64,000 nucleotides of DNA from Psychroflexus maritimus (GTDB lineage: Bacteria > Bacteroidota > Bacteroidia > Flavobacteriales > Flavobacteriaceae). The DNA is taken from contig NZ_JAANAS010000083.1 in NCBI RefSeq assembly GCF_011089875.1, positions 1 to 64,000 of the forward strand. Reading direction: 5' to 3'. Both the position numbers and the translations under genes were made by a program. Positions 25,438 through 34,641 of this stretch are shown piece after piece. Under the pieces are notes generated by a model. The model was given only the letters and a program-made list of their open reading frames with translations. It did not search any database and was not told the origin of the DNA. The first letter of the stretch is position 1. Each line of letters starts with the position of its first letter.

Positions 25438-26931
25438 TTAAACAGTAAATTGTTCTAGTTGTTCAGCAATTTTACGATCGTTAGAAAGTCTAGGCACTTT
25501 ATTTTGTCCGCCTAATTTTCCAATGGATTTCATGTAGTTGTTAAAGCCGTCCTTTTTAACTTTGGTAACCACTAACTTTCTAAGAATTTTGCCAACAATT
25601 AAGTCGTCGTAATAAGAATTTTGACTCCGCACACTTTCTTCAAGCAAGTTGGTAAAATCTTCCATGTTTTTAGGTTCTTTTTCAAACTCAATAAACCACT
25701 CGTGGTAAGGTAAACCTTCCTTTGGCTTTACCTGTGGGGCAACGGTAAACTCGCTGATTAATGCTTTTGTTTTTGCTGATGCTTTTTGAATAGCTTCTTC
25801 AACTTCTTTAGCAATTACATGTTCTCCAAAAGCAGAGGTAAAATGTTTTATTCTTCCAGAAACTTTTACCCGATAAGGTGAGGTTGAAGTGAACATCACT
25901 GTATCTCCTACATTGTATCTCCACAAACCAGCATTTGTAGAAATAATCATGACATAGTTAACGTCTTTTTTTACTTCGCCAATTTCGTAAACCTTAGGGT
26001 TTTCTTCATAAAATTTCTCGGCTTCAATAAACTCGTAATATATACCAGCGTTTAAAAGTAAGAGCATTCCTTCTGCATCTTGTTGGTCTTGATAAGCAAA
26101 AAATCCTTCAGAAGCTGGGTAAAGTTCTATACTAGGAAGTTGTTGACCAATTAACTCTTCAAATTTAGTTCGGTATGGTTCATAATTTACCCCACCATAA
26201 ATAAATAAGTCAAAATTAGGAAATATTTCTTTGATGGTTTTGCCTGTCTTTTGGTGTAGTTTTTCAAAATAAGTCTGTACCCAAGAAGGTATTCCGCTAA
26301 TTACGCTCATGTTTTTATTCATGGTTTCTTCAACAATAGCGTTTATTTTTGTTTCCCAATCTTCAATACAATTTGTTTCCCAACTGGGCATTCTATTTTT
26401 TTGGAGGTAGTTGGGGACAAAATGTGCTGAAATTCCTGAAAGGCGACCAAAAAGAATTCCGTTTTTTTCGCTTAATTCTGGACTTCCTTGTAAGAAAATC
26501 ATTTTTCCATCTATAAATTTTGCATTTCCAGATTCGGCGATGTAATTAAGTATAGCATTTCTTGCCGCGCTAATGTGGTAAGGCATAGATTCTTTGGTAA
26601 GGGGAATGTATTTTGCGCCACTAGTGGTACCCGAAGTTTTGGCAAAATACAGAGGTTTTCCTGGCCAAAGTACATCGCTTTCTCCTTTTAAAATTCTTTC
26701 AACATAAGGCCTTACAGCTTCATAATCGCTAATTTTTACCTTATTTCTAAAATCTTCAGGTGTTTTTATTGCCGCAAAGTTATGGGCTCTTCCATAAGCT
26801 GTATTTTTAGCTTTATGAAGCAGCATTTGAAATACCTTTTGCTGGGTTTGTACGGGCTTATTTGCCCAAGCCTTAGTTTGAGCTTGCACTAGTTTAGCAA
26901 AGATTTTAGCAGCAAAACTTTTTAATGACAT
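25438..26931 (-). CDS. GH3 auxin-responsive promoter family protein (acyl-adenylate-forming)
   Basis: The 497-residue protein belongs to the GH3 branch of the firefly-luciferase/acyl-CoA-synthetase superfamily; plant members attach amino acids to hormones. The ATP/AMP motifs are visible: YFAKTSGTTSGAKYIPLTKE (P-loop-like), LYPASEGFFAYQ and the hinge region YRVKVSGRIKHFTSAFGEHV. Bacterial GH3 proteins of this size are common in Bacteroidota, but the substrate is unknown. It follows the M23 peptidase gene by 8 nt and precedes the DUF6909-like gene. Confidence 0.88.
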   Translation of the reverse strand: MSLKSFAAKIFAKLVQAQTKAWANKPVQTQQKVFQMLLHKAKNTAYGRAHNFAAIKTPEDFRNKVKISDYEAVRPYVERILKGESDVLWPGKPLYFAKTSGTTSGAKYIPLTKESMPYHISAARNAILNYIAESGNAKFIDGKMIFLQGSPELSEKNGILFGRLSGISAHFVPNYLQKNRMPSWETNCIEDWETKINAIVEETMNKNMSVISGIPSWVQTYFEKLHQKTGKTIKEIFPNFDLFIYGGVNYEPYRTKFEELIGQQLPSIELYPASEGFFAYQDQQDAEGMLLLLNAGIYYEFIEAEKFYEENPKVYEIGEVKKDVNYVMIISTNAGLWRYNVGDTVMFTSTSPYRVKVSGRIKHFTSAFGEHVIAKEVEEAIQKASAKTKALISEFTVAPQVKPKEGLPYHEWFIEFEKEPKNMEDFTNLLEESVRSQNSYYDDLIVGKILRKLVVTKVKKDGFNNYMKSIGKLGGQNKVPRLSNDRKIAEQLEQFTV

Positions 26932-26939
26932 ATTTTTAG

Positions 26940-27812
26940 TTAATCAAAATTGATAAATTCTGTAGGATCAATAGGGTATCCATCGCTCCATAATTCAAAG
27001 TGCAAATGCGCGCCTGTAGTTAGTTCTCCTGTATTTCCTATGGTGGCTATTACTTCACCAGCTTCAACTGTTTCTCCTTGCTTTTTTAATAAGGATTGAT
27101 TGTGTTTATATACTGAAATTAAGGCAAATCGGTGTTCAATAATAATCACATAACCTGTTTCTGCGGTCCATTCTGCAAAGATTACAGTTCCGTCATCGGT
27201 AGCTTTAACGGGCTCGTCTAAGTTAGTTGAAATATCGATAGCAAAGTGATTAATTGCAGGGTTAAAATGCGAAGTAACCGTTCCTTTTACGGGTGGATAC
27301 AATGAGAAATTGGCTTTATTAATAGCTTCTTCCATCAAGTTATATCGGTCTTCTTTTAGCACTATCTGACGTAAAACGCTATCTTGTTCAGAAATTTCTA
27401 CTTCTCGGCGTTTAAATTCTGCTGCGTTTACTCCAGCGTAACTTTCTGTCGTCTCTACTTCATCTTCATCTTCTCCTGTTAAAGCCGTTTTAATTGACTT
27501 TACATAATTTTCATTTTGTTGCTGAACAAGTTTCAAGGAATCTAACTCATACCTTAGTTCAACAGCCTTTCGTTTTAATGCAGTAGAAGAATAACCAGGT
27601 ATGTATTCACGCAAAGGGGTAAAAGCAATTAATAAGGTAGTGAGTAAAATGAGTAAAAAAGCAGCTAAAAAGGAGGCTACAAATGTATTGAGGCGGTTGA
27701 TTTTGAAACTTAACTTTTCTTCAAATGTGTCTTCATTCAAAACTACTAGCCGATAGCTAAGACGCAGTTTTTGTACAAATTTTTTCCGTTTATGTTTCTT
27801 TTTTTTATTCAT
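26940..27812 (-). CDS. M23 family metallopeptidase (membrane-anchored)
   Basis: The 290-residue protein has a basic N-terminus, one membrane helix (about 47-68, FVASFLAAFLLILLTTLLIA), a coiled-coil stretch (about 80-115) and a C-terminal LytM domain. The zinc motifs are intact: NHFAIDIS (His, Asp) and GAHLHFELW (HxH). It likely cleaves peptidoglycan cross-links or activates other cell-wall hydrolases in the periplasm. It starts the probable transcript that continues with GH3, the DUF6909-like gene and rfbB. Confidence 0.9.
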   Translation of the reverse strand: MNKKKKHKRKKFVQKLRLSYRLVVLNEDTFEEKLSFKINRLNTFVASFLAAFLLILLTTLLIAFTPLREYIPGYSSTALKRKAVELRYELDSLKLVQQQNENYVKSIKTALTGEDEDEVETTESYAGVNAAEFKRREVEISEQDSVLRQIVLKEDRYNLMEEAINKANFSLYPPVKGTVTSHFNPAINHFAIDISTNLDEPVKATDDGTVIFAEWTAETGYVIIIEHRFALISVYKHNQSLLKKQGETVEAGEVIATIGNTGELTTGAHLHFELWSDGYPIDPTEFINFD

Positions 27813-28109
27813 ACATCTTATGTGCCTGCAAATATACTTTTAAATTAAGACCGTTACAACCAATTTTCAAGCAACTTGGTCGCAGCTTAGTTATTTACAA
27901 AAAAAATGTTTTTTATTGAATTTTGTATTAAATTAAAAACAATATTACGTATTTTTAAACGAATGCTCAGCTATTTTATTAACTAAGCTAGACAAGGAAG
28001 CCTAGAGGAAGTGGTTGAAAATTGTTTATACAGATAAAAAGTCATCAAATATTATGGGTATCATTCAATATTTTTTGTGAAGAAACCTAACTTAAGTCCA
28101 AGCTTTTCT
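27813..28109. other. divergent intergenic region M23/bioB
   Basis: AT-rich and without a credible reading frame. It holds the promoters of the M23 chain (minus) and of bioB (plus, -7 box at 28110-28117). No BirA operator-like palindrome of the usual biotin type is evident. Confidence 0.4.
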
Positions 28110-28117
28110 TATTTTTG
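28110..28117 (+). promoter_or_regulatory. -7 box (TATTTTTG) of bioB
   Basis: TATTTTTG fits TAnnTTTG and ends only 8 nt before the ATG at 28126, implying an almost leaderless message, or use of the in-frame ATG at 28138. Confidence 0.5.
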
Positions 28118-28125
28118 ACTTTCTA

Positions 28126-29238
28126 ATGAAATACAACATGGTAAGACACGATTGGACAAAAGAAGAAATTTTAGCAATTTACAATAAACCGCTCATGGAG
28201 CTCATGTATGAGGCGGCAACAATACACAGGAAACACCACAACCCTAACCAAGTTCAAGTTTCTACATTGTTATCTATAAAGACTGGTGGATGTCCAGAAG
28301 ACTGCGGGTACTGTCCGCAAGCAGCAAGATACCACACCGATATTGAAGGAAACGACTTAATGAGTATTAATCAAGTAAAAGCCCAAGCTTTACGTGCAAA
28401 ATCTTCGGGAAGTTCAAGGGTATGTATGGGTGCGGCTTGGCGAAATGTAAAAGATGGTGAAGAATTTGACCAAGTTTTAGAAATGGTAAGAACCATCAAT
28501 AAACTTGATATGGAGGTATGTTGCACCTTAGGGATGCTTACCGAAAATCAGGCACAACGTCTTGCAGAAGCTGGACTTTACGCTTATAATCACAATTTAG
28601 ATTCTTCTGAAGAATACTATAAAGAAGTAATTTCTACACGAGGTTATGAAGACCGATTGAAAACCTTAGCTAACGTAAGAAAAACTAATGTTACTGTTTG
28701 TAGTGGAGGAATTATTGGTATGGGCGAAAAAATTGAAGACCGCGCTGGTATGTTAGTGGCTTTAACTACCTTAAACCCTCAGCCAGAATCAGTTCCTATC
28801 AATGCCTTAGTTCCTGTTGAAGGCACTCCCTTAGAAGAACAACAACCCGTTTCCATTTGGGAAATGATTAGAATGATTGCCACGACAAGAATTGTTATGC
28901 CAGAAACCCAAGTAAGGCTTTCGGCGGGAAGAACGCAGATGTCTAAAGAAGGACAAGCCATGTGTTTTTTTGCAGGAGCAAATTCAATTTTTGCGGGCGA
29001 TAAATTGCTTACAACACCAAATCCCGATGTAAATGAGGATATGGAATTATTTAAAGAATTAGGCTTACAACCCATGGAACCTTTCGTGAAAAAAGAGAAA
29101 CCTCAATCGGTTGAAGCAGGAGCCTCTCAATTTAATCCAAAAGGTGAGAAACCCAAATGGTCTAGGCCAGGGCATACTATAGAGCGAAATGAAGAAGCCA
29201 AGCAAAAGGCAAAAATGAAAAAACAAGAGGTTGAATAG
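28126..29238 (+). CDS. bioB: biotin synthase
   Basis: The 370-residue radical-SAM enzyme inserts sulfur into dethiobiotin, the last step of biotin synthesis. The [4Fe-4S] motif CPEDCGYCPQ (about 53-62) is present, as are the downstream cysteines that hold the auxiliary [2Fe-2S] cluster (SRVCMGAAW and MEVCCTLGM regions) and the conserved RLSAGR segment. A lysine-rich C-terminal extension (about 330-370) makes it longer than the E. coli enzyme, as often in flavobacteria. It stands alone, without other bio genes in the window. Confidence 0.94.
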   Translation: MKYNMVRHDWTKEEILAIYNKPLMELMYEAATIHRKHHNPNQVQVSTLLSIKTGGCPEDCGYCPQAARYHTDIEGNDLMSINQVKAQALRAKSSGSSRVCMGAAWRNVKDGEEFDQVLEMVRTINKLDMEVCCTLGMLTENQAQRLAEAGLYAYNHNLDSSEEYYKEVISTRGYEDRLKTLANVRKTNVTVCSGGIIGMGEKIEDRAGMLVALTTLNPQPESVPINALVPVEGTPLEEQQPVSIWEMIRMIATTRIVMPETQVRLSAGRTQMSKEGQAMCFFAGANSIFAGDKLLTTPNPDVNEDMELFKELGLQPMEPFVKKEKPQSVEAGASQFNPKGEKPKWSRPGHTIERNEEAKQKAKMKKQEVE

Positions 29239-29266
29239 GAAAGCATATTGGTAATAAAACTTTTTG

Positions 29267-29274
29267 TATTTTTG
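29267..29274 (+). promoter_or_regulatory. -7 box (TATTTTTG) before the cupin-like gene
   Basis: TATTTTTG fits TAnnTTTG; TTG at 29248-29250 lies 16 nt upstream. Its position means transcription would begin near 29280, which favours the ATG at 29312 over those before it. Confidence 0.55.
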
Positions 29275-29311
29275 CTTTTACTTAATGGCGAAAGCCTTAA
29301 AATCTAATCAA

Positions 29312-30178
29312 ATGAGTCATCAATTGAATTTAACCAAAATACCTCGCGTAAATCAAATTTCTAAAGAGGATTTTGTTAATCATCACCTGAAGCCTCAAAA
29401 GCCCGTAGTTATTGGTAATTTAACCAGTAAATGGAAAGCTTTTGATCTTTGGAGTTTTGATTATTTTAAAGAAATTGCTGGTAATGTTGAAGTTCCTTTA
29501 TACGATAATAGACCCATTTCTCATAAAAATAAATTTAATGAGCCTCATGCTCAAATGAAGCTTAAAGATTATGTTGATTTATTAAAAGAAGAAAATACCG
29601 CCTACAGAATCTTTTTGTATAACCTAATTAAGGAAGTACCTGAACTGCAAAACCACTTTGATGTCCCCGATTTAGGAATTAAATTTTTGAAAGATTTGCC
29701 TTTTCTGTTTTTTGGTGCTAAAGATTCTAAGGTTTTTATGCATTATGATATAGATTTTGCTAATATCTTTCACGTTCATTTTGAAGGAAAAAAACGATGT
29801 ATTTTATATCCTCCATCAGAAACGAAGTATTTGTACAAAGTGCCTAATTCCTTAGTTACGGTAAGTAGCATTGATTTTTGTAATCCAGATTTCAAAAAAT
29901 TTCCAGCTTTAAAAAAAGCAAAAGGAATGGTAGCCGAACTCAATCACGGAGATACACTATACATGCCCGAAGGTTATTGGCATCACATGCATTATTTAAC
30001 CCCAGGATTTTCTATGAGTTTAAGAACCTTGCCAAGCTCCGCTCTAAACATTGGAAAGGCAGTTTATAACTTAACCATTATGCGTAACTTTGAAAACTTA
30101 ATGAGAAAAACTAGAGGTGATGCTTGGATGAAATACAAAGAAAAATTAGCTTTTGAAAACACAAATAAAAATCTTTAA
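29312..30178 (+). CDS. cupin-like (JmjC/FIH-type) protein
   Basis: The 288-residue protein has the cupin_8 fold of Fe(II)/2-oxoglutarate-dependent hydroxylases. The metal triad is visible as HYDIDFANIFHVHFEG (H-x-D) and, later, the His in MPEGYWHHMHYL. The N-terminal segment IPRVNQISKEDFVNHHLKPQ is typical of Bacteroidota members. It may hydroxylate a protein or small molecule; the substrate is unknown. The ATG at 29312 gives a normal leader after the promoter; ATG 29285 is also in frame. A terminator follows. Confidence 0.82.
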   Translation: MSHQLNLTKIPRVNQISKEDFVNHHLKPQKPVVIGNLTSKWKAFDLWSFDYFKEIAGNVEVPLYDNRPISHKNKFNEPHAQMKLKDYVDLLKEENTAYRIFLYNLIKEVPELQNHFDVPDLGIKFLKDLPFLFFGAKDSKVFMHYDIDFANIFHVHFEGKKRCILYPPSETKYLYKVPNSLVTVSSIDFCNPDFKKFPALKKAKGMVAELNHGDTLYMPEGYWHHMHYLTPGFSMSLRTLPSSALNIGKAVYNLTIMRNFENLMRKTRGDAWMKYKEKLAFENTNKNL

Positions 30179-30203
30179 TGAGCTAATTTAACTATAAAAC
30201 TAT

Positions 30204-30233
30204 AACCGTCTCCAAATTTAGAGACGGTTTTTT
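30204..30233 (+). terminator. terminator of cupin-like gene
   Basis: AACCGTCTC pairs with GAGACGGTT around an 8-nt loop, followed by T-rich sequence. Confidence 0.85.
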
Positions 30234-30248
30234 CATTTACTTTTTAGC

Positions 30249-30884
30249 GTGGATTTACTCGAAATTTTATTTCAACCTTACCAAAAAACTCCTTTAAAAT
30301 TTATTGTTTTAGAGGGAATAGCTGTAGTTTTTGGTTTGTTAAGTGTAGTTTTTTCAAAAAGAGACAACATTTTAGTCTTCCCTTCCGGAATGATTAGCAC
30401 ACTAATTTTTGTATATCTTTTATGGGAGTATCAATTAATAGGAGACTTAATGATTAATTCCTATTATTTTATCATGTCTATTTACGGTTGGATTGTCTGG
30501 ACAAGAAAAGTAGATAACACCAACTTTATTCCAATTACTAAAATCAATGCAAGTGAATGGAAAAAAGCTATCGCATTTTTTATGAGTGCTAGTGTTTTTA
30601 CTATACTTATTTATTTTGTTTTTGGCAAATGGGAAAACTGGATTTCTGCAGTTGATGTGCTAACCACAGCTATTTTTTTTGTGGGGATGTGGCTCATGGC
30701 CAAAAAGAAAATTGAAAATTGGATTTTTTGGATTATTGGCGATTTAATCTCAGTACCTTTATATGTTTATAAGGGCCTTTACCTTAGTTCTATTCAATAT
30801 TTAATATTTACATTAATTGCTCTATTAGCTTATCAAGCATGGAAAAAGAAATTAAACAAGCCCCAAGCCAAATTGCTAAAATAG
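30249..30884 (+). CDS. pnuC: nicotinamide riboside/mononucleotide transporter
   Basis: The 211-residue membrane protein of the PnuC family imports nicotinamide riboside for NAD synthesis. It has about seven hydrophobic segments, a family-typical YGWIVWTRK motif after the third, and WIFWIIGDLISVPLYVYKGL near the end. The start codon is GTG (30249). Its last 46 nt overlap the kinase gene, so the importer and kinase are translationally coupled: transport and trapping of the vitamin by phosphorylation act together. Confidence 0.92.
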   Translation: MDLLEILFQPYQKTPLKFIVLEGIAVVFGLLSVVFSKRDNILVFPSGMISTLIFVYLLWEYQLIGDLMINSYYFIMSIYGWIVWTRKVDNTNFIPITKINASEWKKAIAFFMSASVFTILIYFVFGKWENWISAVDVLTTAIFFVGMWLMAKKKIENWIFWIIGDLISVPLYVYKGLYLSSIQYLIFTLIALLAYQAWKKKLNKPQAKLLK

Positions 30885-31402
30885 TTTTGTTTGGTCCAGA
30901 ATCTACAGGAAAATCTACTTTAGCCAAAGCATTGGCTAATCATTATAATACACATTACGTAAATGAATACATGCGTATTTACCTTGAGCAAAGACTTAAT
31001 CAGCCTAATTTTGAGTTCACCCAAAAAGATTTAATTCCTATAGCTGAAGGACAAATGCAACAGGAAAACCTAAAAACAAAACAAGCAAATAAATTCTTGT
31101 TTTGCGATACCAATTTACTTCAGATTTATACCTATGCTAAAGAATATTACCCCAGTTACACCCATCCTGTCTTTGAAAACGCGATAAAAAAACACAACTA
31201 CGATTTGTATTTGTTAACTGATATAGATATTCCATGGGAAGCAGACCCACTTAGAGACAAGCCCCACGAACGAGAGAAAATGTTTAGAATTTTTGAAAGA
31301 ACCTTAAAAAAACTTAAATTGCCGTATATTTGTGTTTCAGGTAAACTTGAAAAACGCATACAACTAGCCATAAAGGAGATAGAGAGGTTGGAGAATGAAT
31401 GA
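30839..31402 (+). CDS. nadR: nicotinamide riboside kinase-type ATPase (NadR C-terminal-like)
   Basis: The 187-residue P-loop kinase phosphorylates nicotinamide riboside to NMN. It has the Walker A GPESTGKST (about 20-28), the HYVNEYMRIYLEQ segment with catalytic acid and the lid region DIPWEADPLRDKPHERE. It matches the kinase domain of NadR without the N-terminal repressor or adenylyltransferase domains. It overlaps pnuC upstream and DUF4301 downstream (ATGA), forming one operon for NAD salvage. Confidence 0.9.
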   Translation: MEKEIKQAPSQIAKIVLFGPESTGKSTLAKALANHYNTHYVNEYMRIYLEQRLNQPNFEFTQKDLIPIAEGQMQQENLKTKQANKFLFCDTNLLQIYTYAKEYYPSYTHPVFENAIKKHNYDLYLLTDIDIPWEADPLRDKPHEREKMFRIFERTLKKLKLPYICVSGKLEKRIQLAIKEIERLENE

Positions 31403-32937
31403 AAAGACCAAATGAAATGAAGTTAAGTGACGAAAACCAAAAACTAATAAATCAAAAAAACATAAGTCTAAATCAATTAAAAAATCAAGTTGATACCTTT
31501 ATAAAGGGTATTCCTCCAGTACAACTTATGCGTCCCGCAACAATAGGCGATGGAATTTTAACGTTGAATGAAAAGCAAATTGAAAACTATATTAATTTAT
31601 ACGAATCTACCAATGAACAAGTTTTAAAATTCACGCCAGCCTCAGGTGCTGCCACTAGAATGTTTAAAAAACTTCACCAGTTAATGAAACACAGTGAAAA
31701 CTTAGAGGCGTTTAATACACATTTAAATTCAACTGCATTTAGCTCCATTAAAGAAGCTATTGAAGACATAGAAAGCCTAGCGTTTTATTCTTTAGTAGAA
31801 CAAGAAATTAAGCGTGAATTTAAGGTTTCGCTTGCTCAAATAAGTAAAGAAGAAAAAGCTTATTATGCAGTTCAAGTAATGTTGAATGAAAATCTACTTA
31901 ATTTAGCCAATCTCCCCAAAGGCTTAATTTATTTTCACAACTACAATGGTGTTTTAAAAACCCCTTTTGAAGAACATTTTTACGAAGCCGCTGCTTATGC
32001 TAAAAAAGGAAACCATGCCCAAATACATTTTACCATAAGTCCCAAACACCAAGGTAAGTTTGAAGCTAAATTCAACGCCGTTAAAAATCAACTTCAAGCA
32101 CAAACAGGAGTAAGCTTTAAGGTAGATTATTCCTATCAAAAAGAAAGCACAGACACCATAGCGGTTGATTTGAACAATGCCCCAGTTTTAATTGATGAGC
32201 AACTTTATTTTAGACCAGGAGGCCATGGTGCACTTATTGAAAATTTGAACAAGGTTGATGCTTCCATTATTTTTATTAAAAATATAGACAATATTCCGCA
32301 TAGAGATGGACTTGAGAATAATTCAAAATACAAAAAAGCACTAGCGGGTATTTTAATTGAAAAGCAAAATGAGATTTTTACACTCATTAAGAAGCTGCGA
32401 AATGAGGCTTCTGAAGAAAGCATTAAAGCCTCTCAAAACTATATTAAACAGGAATTTAACGACACCAACCATTACCCAACGGCTAGTGATTTAATTAAGC
32501 GCTTAAACCGACCCATACGCGTTTGTGGAATGGTTGAAAACACAGGTGCGCCTGGCGGAGGACCTTTTTGGATTAAAAATGGTAAAAACGAAATGAGTTT
32601 GCAAATTGTTGAAAAAGCGCAAATGAATACAGAGAGTGAAGAGCAGAAAAAAATCATAAAACAAGCAACTCATTTCAATCCAGTTGATTTGGTATGTGGT
32701 GTAAAAGATGTTGATGGCAATAAGTTTGATTTAACCAAGTTTGTTAATCCAGAACGCGGGTTTATTACCGAAAAGTCGGTGGATGGAAAATGCATAAAAG
32801 CGCTTGAATTACCTGGGCTTTGGAATGGCGCAATGGAATATTGGAACAGCTATTTTGTAGAAGTTCCACTGAGTACATTTTGTCCGGTAAAATCAGTTTT
32901 TGATTTATTAACCCCTATGCACTTGGCAAAAAGTTAG
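31399..32937 (+). CDS. DUF4301 family protein
   Basis: The 512-residue protein is a Bacteroidota-typical DUF4301 member. Visible blocks are VLKFTPASGAATRMFKKL (about 75-92), LIEDQ-type LYFRPGGHGALIENLNKV, IIFIKNIDNIPHR and GMVENTGAPGGGPFWIKNGK. The GGHGALIENL/FIKNIDN arrangement resembles nucleotidyltransferases, but no activity is known to me. It overlaps the nadR stop by 4 nt and is always seen near NAD-salvage genes in flavobacteria, so a nucleotide-related role is a reasonable guess. Confidence 0.83.
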   Translation: MKRPNEMKLSDENQKLINQKNISLNQLKNQVDTFIKGIPPVQLMRPATIGDGILTLNEKQIENYINLYESTNEQVLKFTPASGAATRMFKKLHQLMKHSENLEAFNTHLNSTAFSSIKEAIEDIESLAFYSLVEQEIKREFKVSLAQISKEEKAYYAVQVMLNENLLNLANLPKGLIYFHNYNGVLKTPFEEHFYEAAAYAKKGNHAQIHFTISPKHQGKFEAKFNAVKNQLQAQTGVSFKVDYSYQKESTDTIAVDLNNAPVLIDEQLYFRPGGHGALIENLNKVDASIIFIKNIDNIPHRDGLENNSKYKKALAGILIEKQNEIFTLIKKLRNEASEESIKASQNYIKQEFNDTNHYPTASDLIKRLNRPIRVCGMVENTGAPGGGPFWIKNGKNEMSLQIVEKAQMNTESEEQKKIIKQATHFNPVDLVCGVKDVDGNKFDLTKFVNPERGFITEKSVDGKCIKALELPGLWNGAMEYWNSYFVEVPLSTFCPVKSVFDLLTPMHLAKS

Positions 32938-32992
32938 TTTTTCTAAAAGCAGTTTATTTTAGTAAAAGGAAGCGAGGTTTTTTCTTTTTACA

Positions 32993-34228
32993 TTATCTTT
33001 TAGTTGCCAATTCAGCTATTTTTACAATTACCTCAGTGGCTTTTACCATACTTTCTAAAGGAACATATTCAAATCTGCCATGAAAATTATGTCCGCCAGC
33101 AAAAATATTTGGACAAGGTAAGCCCATGTAACTAAGCTGAGAACCATCGGTACCTCCTCGTATGGGTTTTATAATTGGTTTGATGTTTAGGGATTTCATG
33201 GCTTCTTCAGCTAAATCTACAATGTGCATCATAGGCTCAACTTTTTCGCGCATGTTGTAATACTGATCTTTAATTTCTAGTTGAACACTAGCTTCTCCGT
33301 ACTTTTCATTAAATTGCTGTACTAAGTTTTGCAAAAATTCTTTGCGTGCTTCAAATTTGTCCTTATCGTGATCGCGAATAATGTAACTCAATTGGGTTTC
33401 ATCTACTTCACCTTTCATTTCAGTTAGGTGAAAAAAACCTTCTCTACCTTCAGTTTTTTCCGGCACTTCATCAGCAGGAAGCGAACTGATAAATTGGTTG
33501 GCAATGTACATAGAATTAATCATTTTCCCTTTGGCATAGCCTGGATGCACAATCTTTCCTACAAACTTAATTTCCGCAGCAGCTGCATTAAAATTTTCGT
33601 ATTCCAATTCGCCTATAGTGCTTCCATCCATGGTATAAGCCCACTCAGCACCAAATTTTTTAACATCAAATTTATGTGCACCACGCCCAATTTCTTCATC
33701 GGGGGTAAAACAAATTCTAATTTTTCCATGCTCAATTTCTGGATGTGCCAAAAGGTGCTTCATGGCTTCCATAATTTCAGTAATGCCTGCTTTGTCGTCA
33801 GCGCCTAAAAGTGTGTTTCCGTCTGTAGTAATTAGGGTCTGTCCTTTGTAGCTTGGTAATTCTTCAAAATAAGAAGCCGACAACACAATGTTTTTTTCTT
33901 TGTTTAAAAGGATGTCTCCCCCATCGTAATTCTCATGGATTTGCGGATTAACATCGGTCCCTGTAAAATCTGGAGTAGTATCAAAATGCGAAACAAAACC
34001 CATTACTGGAATTTCTTTTTGAGTAGTGGGGGGAAGCGTAGCCATGACGTAAGCATTTTCATCGATACTCACTTCTTGCATTCCCATTTCTTCTAACTCT
34101 TCTTTAAGCAAATTAGCAAGCTTCCACTGCTTTTTTGTACTGGGTGTTGTAGTACTTGAAGCATCACTTTGGGTGTCTATTTTTACGTATTTTATAAATC
34201 GGTTTAATAATTCTTGCTTATTAATCAT
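32993..34228 (-). CDS. pepT: peptidase T (tripeptidase)
   Basis: The 411-residue M20B enzyme removes N-terminal residues from tripeptides in the cytoplasm. The two-zinc motifs are in order: [11 protein letters not shown] (His, Asp), [10 protein letters not shown] (bridging Asp), [11 protein letters not shown] (catalytic Glu pair), [11 protein letters not shown] (Asp) and a final His in [10 protein letters not shown]. The length matches the family. It stands alone and converges with the DUF4301 gene. Confidence 0.94.
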   Translation of the reverse strand: MINKQELLNRFIKYVKIDTQSDASSTTTPSTKKQWKLANLLKEELEEMGMQEVSIDENAYVMATLPPTTQKEIPVMGFVSHFDTTPDFTGTDVNPQIHENYDGGDILLNKEKNIVLSASYFEELPSYKGQTLITTDGNTLLGADDKAGITEIMEAMKHLLAHPEIEHGKIRICFTPDEEIGRGAHKFDVKKFGAEWAYTMDGSTIGELEYENFNAAAAEIKFVGKIVHPGYAKGKMINSMYIANQFISSLPADEVPEKTEGREGFFHLTEMKGEVDETQLSYIIRDHDKDKFEARKEFLQNLVQQFNEKYGEASVQLEIKDQYYNMREKVEPMMHIVDLAEEAMKSLNIKPIIKPIRGGTDGSQLSYMGLPCPNIFAGGHNFHGRFEYVPLESMVKATEVIVKIAELATKR

Positions 34229-34602
34229 AGTGAAATTCGAATTTTTATAAGGTGGGCTAAGTTAATTAATTTCAACTAAATTATTGCTCTAATTCATATA
34301 GCAATTTTAGTAAATTTCCTATTAAATAGCTAATCAACTTGTTTTCCTCTGGCTTTTTCCCAAAGTAAAAACCAATCTGTTAAGTTCAGCTTAATCGTGT
34401 TTGCTTCGCTGGCCTACCGAAATTGTGAACAAGGAAATGTATGGAAAAATGAATGAGCTGAATTACGACATTTGATGGTTAAATTTGTATAATCTAGGCA
34501 TCAACCATAAGACGTAACACCAAATTAACATAGGTAACGTTTTAATAACATTAAAGACACTTTATTTAAGGTTCACTTAAAATATTATGCTTGTTCCAAA
34601 CA
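34229..34602. other. divergent intergenic region pepT/lipoprotein
   Basis: This holds the promoter regions of pepT (minus) and the beta-helix lipoprotein (plus). A minus-strand frame at 34330-34413 reads KLNLTDWFLLWEKARGKQVD before a stop and looks like a protein C-terminus, but an in-frame stop precedes it at 27 codons, so it is a relic at best. No other feature is seen. Confidence 0.35.
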
Positions 34603-34610
34603 TACATTTG
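34603..34610 (+). promoter_or_regulatory. -7 box (TACATTTG) of lipoprotein-TonB receptor unit
   Basis: TACATTTG fits TAnnTTTG and lies 31 nt before the start codon. No clear TTTG sits at the standard spacing, which suggests an activator-dependent promoter. Confidence 0.5.
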
Positions 34611-34641
34611 CAAAAAAATAATTCATTTAAATTAAAAAACA

